From the NCBI GenBank assembly GCA_023380515.1, contig JAMCRH010000106.1, positions 1-10,865 of the forward strand: a stretch of 10,865 bases of DNA, in the 5' to 3' direction. A program made the position numbers and the translations under genes. Source of the stretch: Gammaproteobacteria bacterium. GTDB taxonomy: Bacteria; Pseudomonadota; Gammaproteobacteria; Enterobacterales; Alteromonadaceae. The notes under the pieces are model-generated. The model made no database searches and had not been told where the DNA came from. It saw only the letters and a list, made by a program, of their open reading frames with translations. How positions within the stretch are numbered: position 1 is the first letter of the stretch; each line of letters opens with the position of its first letter. This document shows, in pieces, positions 6,134-10,865 of this stretch.

Positions 6134-6832
6134 CTAATCTTTGGGTGGTAAGGCTCTGGCCAGCGTCAGTAAGTGTAGGCGTGTCACGCCTGCACGGATT
6201 AATAGTTGGGTGCAACTTTGGGCTGTAGTACCCGTAGTATAAACATCGTCGATCAGTAAAGCATGCTGATGTCCCTTCAATGCTTGTTCGTTGACAGAAA
6301 ATGCGCCTAGCAAATTCTGTTGTCGTGCCGCTTTATCCAAACCCGCTTGGCTATCGGTAAGATGGTCTCGCTTTAGTGCGTGTTCTAACAGTGGGAGTTT
6401 TAGCACGCGGCTGGCGGTTCTAGCCAGTTGATAGGCGGTGTTAAAACCGCGCTTACGCAATTTATGCGGATGCATGGGTACGGCAATGATGGCCGTCGCT
6501 TCTGTTGTGAATTCGGTCGCTTCAATCCAGTCGTAGAAAGCTTCGCACAGCAAGCGTTCTGCTGAGCCTTGCTTGCCGTATTTCCAGCGTCGCATCAATT
6601 GCGTTACCGTACCATCATAAACGAAGCAACTCTGTGCTGTTTGCCAATGAGGTGGTTGCTTGGTGCACTGTGCGCAGACGCTATGGTCATCGTTGGGTAG
6701 GGCGCAGAGCGGACAAGCCGTATCAATGACATGAACGTCGGCGACGCAGCCAGCGCAGAGTTCATCTTGATCTGCCGTGGCACCGCAGAGTTGGCAGTGG
6801 GGTGGGAGCAGGAATCTTTCGAGCCAGTTCAT
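6134..6832 (-). CDS. comF: ComF family protein (phosphoribosyltransferase-like, competence-associated)
   Basis: This 232-residue cytoplasmic protein is of normal length for ComF/GntX proteins. The N-terminal half has four CxxC pairs (C13/C16, C26/C29, C40/C43, C53/C56), consistent with zinc-binding knuckles. The C-terminal half is a type I phosphoribosyltransferase domain with the PRPP-binding motif LLIDDVYTTGTT ending at residue 203, preceded by the family block KLRKRGFNTAYQLA. In Bacillus and Haemophilus, ComF is needed for DNA uptake during transformation, acting on single-stranded DNA inside the cell; GntX is implicated in iron-sulfur/gluconate phenotypes in E. coli. The ribosome site GAGG (plus 6838-6841) lies 5 bases before the ATG. 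It diverges from bioB, a neighbourhood also found in pseudomonads, and its stop lies only 5 bases from the kinase stop. Confidence 0.92.
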   Translation of the reverse strand: MNWLERFLLPPHCQLCGATADQDELCAGCVADVHVIDTACPLCALPNDDHSVCAQCTKQPPHWQTAQSCFVYDGTVTQLMRRWKYGKQGSAERLLCEAFYDWIEATEFTTEATAIIAVPMHPHKLRKRGFNTAYQLARTASRVLKLPLLEHALKRDHLTDSQAGLDKAARQQNLLGAFSVNEQALKGHQHALLIDDVYTTGTTAQSCTQLLIRAGVTRLHLLTLARALPPKD

Positions 6833-6840
6833 GTTAGCCT

Positions 6841-6884
6841 CGTGTTTAAGGTAAAATAGGCAATTACACGCACATTATAAAGGA
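6841..6884. promoter_or_regulatory. Compact divergent comF/bioB promoter region
   Basis: Only 59 bases (6833-6891) separate the two start codons. For bioB, TAAAAT (6852-6857) is a plausible -10 with no good -35. For comF, the minus strand carries a perfect TATAAT (6879-6874) 40 bases before its start, also without a good -35. An inverted repeat CGTGT (6841-6845) / ACACG (6866-6870) flanks the bioB -10. The enterobacterial BirA operator (TTGTAAACC and its inverse) is not present in recognisable form, so regulation by BirA is unproven. The bioB ribosome site is AAAGGA (6879-6884), 7 bases before ATG. Confidence 0.4.
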
Positions 6885-6891
6885 ATGCAGC

Positions 6892-7857
6892 ATGGCATTA
6901 GGCGATATTCGTCACGACTGGACGTTAGAAGAAGTGCAAGCGCTACTTCAACAACCGTTTAACGATTTGATCTTTCAAGCGCAAACGGTACACCGTCAGC
7001 ATTTTGATGCCAATAGCGTGCAAACCTCGACGTTGCTCAATATCAAAACCGGTGGCTGTGCCGAAGACTGCTCATACTGTTCACAAAGTGCCCGTTACGA
7101 TACTGGCTTAGAAAAAGAGCAGATGATGCAGTTGGAAGAAGTGCTGAGCAAAGCGAAAGCAGCGAAAGACAGTGGCGCTACCCGCTTTTGCATGGGAGCA
7201 GCTTGGCGTAATCCGAATGCAAAAGATTTCGAGTTGGTGCTGGCTATGGTACGTGGCGTCAAAGACTTAAATATGGAAGCCTGCTGTACACTGGGTATGC
7301 TCAATGACGATCAGGCAGCTCGCTTAAAAGAAGCCGGATTGGATTATTACAATCACAATCTAGATACCTCGGAAGCCTATTATCCGCAAGTCATTACTAC
7401 GCGCAGTTTCCAAGACCGCTTGGATACCTTAGCGCGGGTGCGTGAGCAGGGCATGAAAGTTTGTTCGGGTGGCATTATTGGTCTCGGCGAAGGTGAGGGC
7501 GATCGCGCCCAATTATTACGTACCTTTGCTAACCTGCCCGAACATCCGCATTCGGTGCCCATTAATCTGTTGGTGCCCATTGAAGGTACGCCATTAGCCG
7601 ATATGCGCGGTAAAACCGATCCATTTGAATTTATTCGCGTCATTGCAGCGGCTCGCATTATGATGCCCGCTTCTTATGTACGTTTATCGGCAGGTCGAAG
7701 TTCAATGAGTGATGAGACTCAAGCACTGTGTTTTTTAGCCGGTGCTAACTCCATTTTCTACGGAGAAAAATTGCTCACTGCTGATAACCCCGATGCACAA
7801 CATGACCGCTTATTGTTTAAGCGTCTGGGCTTAACGCAAGCAGCGAGTGGTTGTTAA
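6892..7857 (+). CDS. bioB: Biotin synthase
   Basis: This 321-residue radical-SAM enzyme inserts sulfur into dethiobiotin to give biotin, the last step of the pathway. The radical-SAM [4Fe-4S] ligands are Cys56, Cys60 and Cys63 ([13 protein letters not shown]). The [2Fe-2S] ligands expected from E. coli BioB correspond to Cys100 (RFCMGAAWR), Cys131 (EACCTLGML), Cys191 (KVCSGGIIG) and Arg264 (YVRLSAGR); all are present. The YNHNLDTS substrate/cofactor block is intact at 153-160. Length and N-terminus match the family. It is the first gene of a bio operon, followed by bioF 6 bases after its stop. An extra cysteine at 132 and another at the C-terminus (321) are not known ligands. Confidence 0.98.
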   Translation: MALGDIRHDWTLEEVQALLQQPFNDLIFQAQTVHRQHFDANSVQTSTLLNIKTGGCAEDCSYCSQSARYDTGLEKEQMMQLEEVLSKAKAAKDSGATRFCMGAAWRNPNAKDFELVLAMVRGVKDLNMEACCTLGMLNDDQAARLKEAGLDYYNHNLDTSEAYYPQVITTRSFQDRLDTLARVREQGMKVCSGGIIGLGEGEGDRAQLLRTFANLPEHPHSVPINLLVPIEGTPLADMRGKTDPFEFIRVIAAARIMMPASYVRLSAGRSSMSDETQALCFLAGANSIFYGEKLLTADNPDAQHDRLLFKRLGLTQAASGC

Positions 7858-7863
7858 GTCGCC

Positions 7864-9057
7864 ATGTCATTGCGTTGGCAGCAGCGACTGACCGAACGTC
7901 AACAACAGCGACAGCAACTGGGCTTGTGGCGGTCGCGTCCATTGCTCACCAGTGCGCCAGGGGTGCGTGTACAGGTTAATGGTCAGTGGCTCATTAATTT
8001 TGCCAGTAACGATTACTTAGGCTTGGCTGAATCGCCAGACTTGCCCCTGTTGGCGCAAGGCCTGCACCAAGAAGCTGGCAATGCAGGAAGTACGGCTTCT
8101 CATGTATTGGCAGGGCATCATTTGCCACACCATTTGCTGGAAGATGAACTGGCTGATTGGTTGGGTGTAGAGCGTGTGTTGCTTTTTTCGAGTGGTTATT
8201 TAGCCAATTTAGCGGTGCAAACTGCGTTGTTGCAAGACGGTGATGCGCTCTATCACGACAAACTGAATCATGCTTCGTTATTAGATGGCGCACGCTTATC
8301 TTCTGCTCACTTTCAGCGTTATGCGCATAATGACATGGAAGCGCTGGCACGACGTTTGGCGCAGCCAACAGATGGTTTGACGATGGTGGTGACCGACGGT
8401 GTCTTTAGTATGGATGGCGATTCGGTATGCCTAGGCAAGATGTTGCCGTTAGTGGCAGAACAGGACGGCTTGCTGGTGGTCGATGAAGCGCATAGCTTTG
8501 GCGTTTTAGGCGAACAAGGTCGCGGTTTGTTTGTGCATCAGCAACAGGCTGCCGACGCGTCTGTGTTGCGAGTGGGTACCTTAGGCAAGGCCTTTGCCAG
8601 CAGTGGTGCTTTTATTGCTGGTTCTGGCTTATTGATAGACAGCATTGCCCAGTGGGGACGCAGTTATATTTACACCACCGCCCAACCGCCTTACCAAGCC
8701 AGTTTCAGTCGTGCTACCTTGCGGTTGCTGTCAGGTGAAGTGGGCGAAGCAGCCAGAGCCAAGCTGGATGAGCTGATTGCGGTTTTTCGACAGGGAGCGC
8801 AAGCCTTGGGATTGTCCTTATTGGCTTCATCTACACCGATTCAACCGATTGTGCTGGGTTCCAATGAGCGGGCCTTAGCCTGGCAAGTCAAGTTGTGGCA
8901 ATCGGGTTTTTGGTTGCCGGCCATTAGACCGCCAACCGTTGCCGAAGGCACAGCGCGTTTGCGCGTTTCCTTATCGGCTGGGCATAGTGTCGAGCAGATA
9001 GAATCCTTGTTGACTGCATTAGCTGCGTGTCAGCGAGAGGAGGGGGCGTGCGTTTAG
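7864..9057 (+). CDS. bioF: 8-amino-7-oxononanoate synthase (KAPA synthase)
   Basis: This 397-residue PLP-dependent alpha-oxoamine synthase condenses pimeloyl-ACP (or CoA) with L-alanine to give KAPA, CO2 and the free carrier. The PLP Schiff-base lysine is Lys242 in GTLGKAFASSGAF. The cofactor-binding Asp207 and His210 lie in VVDEAHSFGVLGEQGRG. The N-terminal block NFASNDYLGLA and the GSTASHVLAGH block are typical, and the C-terminal IRPPTVAEGTARLRVSLSAGH stretch carries the conserved substrate-binding arginine region. Length is normal (E. coli about 384). The start lies 6 bases after the bioB stop with no good Shine-Dalgarno sequence, so coupling to bioB translation is likely. The last 10 bases overlap the preferred bioH start. 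Confidence 0.97.
   Translation: MSLRWQQRLTERQQQRQQLGLWRSRPLLTSAPGVRVQVNGQWLINFASNDYLGLAESPDLPLLAQGLHQEAGNAGSTASHVLAGHHLPHHLLEDELADWLGVERVLLFSSGYLANLAVQTALLQDGDALYHDKLNHASLLDGARLSSAHFQRYAHNDMEALARRLAQPTDGLTMVVTDGVFSMDGDSVCLGKMLPLVAEQDGLLVVDEAHSFGVLGEQGRGLFVHQQQAADASVLRVGTLGKAFASSGAFIAGSGLLIDSIAQWGRSYIYTTAQPPYQASFSRATLRLLSGEVGEAARAKLDELIAVFRQGAQALGLSLLASSTPIQPIVLGSNERALAWQVKLWQSGFWLPAIRPPTVAEGTARLRVSLSAGHSVEQIESLLTALAACQREEGACV
9038..9043 (+). promoter_or_regulatory. Strong ribosome binding site for bioH inside bioF
   Basis: AGGAGG in a G-rich run lies 4 bases before the GTG at 9048, within the bioF 3' end. It decides between the GTG at 9048 and the earlier GTG at 9027, which has no such site. 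It is the strongest Shine-Dalgarno sequence of the cluster, though its spacing is short. Confidence 0.7.
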
Positions 9058-9833
9058 CGAGTGAAGAATTTGGTCAGGGGCCAGAGCTGGTATTTCTGCA
9101 TGGCTGGGGGGCAAATAGTGCGCTGTGGCGATCTTGGATTGAACGTCATTTTGTCGGTTATCGCATCACCTTAATCGACTTACCGGGTCATGGACAGAGT
9201 CCTCAGGCGTCATGGTCAGATGATGCGCTATTGGATGGCTGGGTGGATGCCATTGTTGCAGCTTTGCCAGAGCGTGCTATTCTGGTCGGTTGGTCATTGG
9301 GTGGATTGCTGGCGCAACAGATCGCTTGGCGATATCCGCAACGAGTGGCCTCATTGGTGTTAATGGCCAGTAGCCCCTGCTTTGTGCAGCGTGAAGATTG
9401 GTTGCCCGCGTTAGAAAAACCCTTGTTTGCGCGTTATTTAACCGAAGTGATGCAACAGACACAGCAGTTGTTAAAATCGTTTTTTTCCTTGCAAGCACTC
9501 GGCAGTCAGCAACCCAAACAACTGATTAAACAGTTGCTTCCGTTAATGAATCAGGTGATGTCAGGACATCAGCTGTCGTTGCGTCAAGGATTGTGGTTAC
9601 TGCAAACGCTCGATATGCGTCACCAGTTAGCCGATTTGACTTTGCCAACGCTCTGGTTGTTTGCCGATGCCGATGCCATTGTGCCCAGCAGCTTGATGGC
9701 GGAGATTGCACACTGGCAGCCACAGGCAAGTTGTCAGTTGATTGCGGCTTCGGGACATTTACCTTTTCTTGCCCAACCCTGTGTCACGGCAGAAGCCATT
9801 ATTTCATTTTTACAAGGAAAGGCTCATGATTGA
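9048..9833 (+). CDS. bioH: Pimeloyl-ACP methyl ester carboxylesterase
   Basis: This 261-residue alpha/beta-hydrolase has the same approximate length as E. coli BioH (256). BioH hydrolyses pimeloyl-ACP methyl ester, ending the disguised fatty-acid elongation cycle started by BioC and supplying BioF. The oxyanion region is FLHGWGANSALW. The nucleophile is Ser83 in GWSLGG, the acid is Asp209 in DADAIVP, and the base is His237 in SGHLPFL. MASSPCFVQREDW closely resembles the corresponding E. coli block (ASSPCF). I prefer GTG 9048 as the start because AGGAGG (9038-9043) lies just upstream and the protein then begins at the family's usual distance from HGWG. An in-frame GTG at 9027 would add seven residues. 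It overlaps bioF by 10 bases and bioC by 8. Confidence 0.93.
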   Translation: MRLASEEFGQGPELVFLHGWGANSALWRSWIERHFVGYRITLIDLPGHGQSPQASWSDDALLDGWVDAIVAALPERAILVGWSLGGLLAQQIAWRYPQRVASLVLMASSPCFVQREDWLPALEKPLFARYLTEVMQQTQQLLKSFFSLQALGSQQPKQLIKQLLPLMNQVMSGHQLSLRQGLWLLQTLDMRHQLADLTLPTLWLFADADAIVPSSLMAEIAHWQPQASCQLIAASGHLPFLAQPCVTAEAIISFLQGKAHD

Positions 9834-10737
9834 CCGTCGTGCGGTGGCGCAACATTTTAGCCGTGCCGCGCAAACCTATGATGCGGCGGCCGTGCTGCAA
9901 CAAGAGGTCGCCAGTCGTTTAGCAGAACGCTGGCCGTTACTGAAAATCCAGCCGCAACAGGTGATGGATTTAGGTGCTGGCACGGGTTTTTTATCGCAGC
10001 ATTTGCGCAGTTATTATGCTCAGGCGCAGTTGGTAGCGGTGGACTTATCCGAAAGCATGTTGCAACAGTGCCGTGCCAAGCTTGCTCCTAGGCCTGCATG
10101 GTGGCAAAAGCTGAATCCGTTCCATTCTGAGCCAGGCGTGGCTTTTGTCAATGCCGACGCCTATCAGTTACCTTTTGCAGACAATAGTATGGATATGTTG
10201 GTATCGAGCTTGATGTTGCAATGGTGCGATGATTTACCCAGCGTACTGGCAGAATGTCGGCGCGTATTAAAGCCGAATGGCGTGCTGTTTATGGCTAGTT
10301 TGGGTCCAGATACCTTGAAAGAAATTCGCTTGGCATGGCAACAAGTCGATGGCGAAACCGCTGAACACACGCTCAATTTTGCCGATTTGCACGACTTAGG
10401 CGATGCGTTGGGACGCGCGGGTTTTAGTGACCCTGTATGTGATGTTGAGCACATCACGCTGACCTATGCCGACGCACCAGCGGCGTTGAAAGATCTTAAA
10501 GCGATAGGCGCAACCAATGCCAGCGGTCAGCGTCAAAAGGGATTGATGGGTAAAGCTAAGTGGCAAGCGTTTTTAGCGGCTTATGCCCAACACGTCATGT
10601 CTGATGGTCGTATTCCTGCTACCTTTGAAGTGGTTTATGCCCATGCTTTCATTGCTGAGCATAAAGGCTCAACAGAGCGGAACTTACCGCAGACAGCGTC
10701 CATCCCCATCAGTGCCATTAAGCGTTGGCAGGGATGA
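9826..10737 (+). CDS. bioC: Malonyl-ACP O-methyltransferase
   Basis: This 303-residue class I SAM-dependent methyltransferase methylates the free carboxyl of malonyl-ACP, allowing the fatty-acid synthase to build pimeloyl-ACP methyl ester. The N-terminal RRAVAQHFSRAAQTYD block is characteristic of BioC. The SAM site is DLGAGTG (48-54), with Asp73 after strand 2 and Asp111 in NADAYQLPF. SSLMLQWCDDLP and RVLKPNGVLFMASLGPDTL (on either side of strand 5) are BioC hallmarks, as is LKAIGATNA. It is longer than E. coli BioC (251) because of a Trp-rich insertion at about 88-104 and a tail of about 25 residues. ATG 9826 is chosen because AAGGA (9814-9818) lies 7 bases upstream; the frame stays open upstream to an ATG at 9742 inside bioH. 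It overlaps the bioH stop by 8 bases. bioD does not follow. Confidence 0.95.
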   Translation: MIDRRAVAQHFSRAAQTYDAAAVLQQEVASRLAERWPLLKIQPQQVMDLGAGTGFLSQHLRSYYAQAQLVAVDLSESMLQQCRAKLAPRPAWWQKLNPFHSEPGVAFVNADAYQLPFADNSMDMLVSSLMLQWCDDLPSVLAECRRVLKPNGVLFMASLGPDTLKEIRLAWQQVDGETAEHTLNFADLHDLGDALGRAGFSDPVCDVEHITLTYADAPAALKDLKAIGATNASGQRQKGLMGKAKWQAFLAAYAQHVMSDGRIPATFEVVYAHAFIAEHKGSTERNLPQTASIPISAIKRWQG

Positions 10738-10744
10738 GATGGCA

Positions 10745-10777
10745 TTATCGGTGCGATTAAGCAACCAGCACCGATAA
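10745..10777. terminator. Inverted repeat between bioC and rpoH, likely bio operon terminator
   Basis: A perfect 10-bp stem (TTATCGGTGC at 10745-10754, GCACCGATAA at 10768-10777) has a 13-base loop, and CAT/ATG just outside can extend it with one bulge. It begins 7 bases after the bioC stop. On the plus strand, T-rich sequence (GTGTTTTGAGC, then TTTTTC) follows a few bases later. Its right arm lies in the last codons of rpoH, so one DNA element serves as coding sequence and probable terminator. The minus-strand side has no T-run. Confidence 0.6.
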
Positions 10778-10865
10778 ATGTGTTTTGAGCTTTTTCAATG
10801 CTGCGCTTTCGATTTGGCGTACCCGCTCTAAGGAAACACCAAATTGTTCTGCCAGCTCTGCTAGT
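10757..10865 (-). CDS. rpoH: RNA polymerase heat-shock sigma factor (sigma-32), C-terminal end only
   Basis: On the minus strand, 35 codons precede a TAA (plus 10757-10759), and the frame runs off the right edge. The peptide contains LAELAEQFGVSLERVRQIE followed by SAALKKL, which is the helix-turn-helix of sigma region 4.2 that reads the -35 element. The LxELAxxxGVSxERVRQ pattern, the following A-x-KKL and the short tail fit RpoH better than RpoD (which has a [20 protein letters not shown] type end) or RpoS. The tail THLSVLVA is slightly longer than in E. coli. RpoH directs RNA polymerase to heat-shock promoters. The gene converges on bioC with 19 bases between the stops. Confidence 0.85.
   Translation of the reverse strand, partial: LAELAEQFGVSLERVRQIESAALKKLKTHLSVLVA

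Noticed and set aside
6841..6870. BirA operator in front of bioB
   Set aside because: Only 5-base arms CGTGT/ACACG are found; they and their spacing do not match the TTGTAAACC-type consensus, so I list it only as a possible site.
7994..8368. Antisense open frame of 124 codons within bioF
   Set aside because: bioF is intact and strongly conserved here; the antisense peptide shows no recognisable motif or ribosome site and is a codon-bias shadow.
9742..9825. Longer bioC start inside bioH
   Set aside because: The conserved BioC N-terminus begins just after the ATG at 9826, which has AAGGA 7 bases upstream; the longer start overlaps bioH by 92 bases.
10757..10865. RpoD or RpoS instead of RpoH for the partial sigma gene
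   Set aside because: The tail after the helix-turn-helix is short and has the A-x-KKL pattern of RpoH; RpoD and RpoS have different region 4.2 wording and longer ends. Only 35 residues are visible, so some doubt remains.

Overview
The window looks like an ordinary chromosomal stretch of a gammaproteobacterium. The visible C-terminus of GlmS, the UbiA and RpoH sequences, the bioB-bioF-bioH-bioC order and the comF gene diverging from bioB all resemble gene content and order known from Pseudomonas and related groups. I cannot name the genus. Base composition looks moderate (roughly half GC by eye) and fairly even. I see no insertion sequence, integrase, tRNA, rRNA, CRISPR array or phage gene. 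No gap between genes exceeds 300 bases; the longest is 1271-1516.

Left part (1-1516): the last 28 codons of glmS (+) converge on a polyphosphate kinase 2 gene (-), with a near-perfect 36-base inverted repeat between them. An intergenic region of about 246 bases then carries divergent promoters for ppk2 and ubiA.

Ubiquinone and envelope part (1517-3308): ubiA, a small lipoprotein gene of unknown function and an alpha/beta-hydrolase (carboxylesterase) gene overlap end to start and form one likely operon. Next to it, ppnP (-; nucleoside phosphorylase) ends in a clear terminator hairpin.

Signalling part (3678-6128): diverging from ppnP is a large soluble hybrid histidine kinase with three PAS domains, HisKA, HATPase and a receiver domain. 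Its first PAS domain strongly resembles a LOV photosensor, but leucine stands where the adduct-forming cysteine should be.

Biotin part (6134-10756): comF (-) abuts the kinase gene tail to tail and diverges from bioB-bioF-bioH-bioC. BioC methylates malonyl-ACP so that fatty-acid synthesis can extend it. BioH removes the methyl group from pimeloyl-ACP methyl ester. BioF makes 8-amino-7-oxononanoate (KAPA). BioB inserts sulfur into dethiobiotin. bioA and bioD are not here: bioC is followed directly by a terminator-like hairpin and the 3' end of rpoH (-), which runs off the right edge.

I found no clearly new multi-gene system. The points most worth a second look are the cysteine-less LOV-like PAS domain, the uncharacterised lipoprotein coupled to ubiA, the biotin cluster without bioD, and the structured gene ends.
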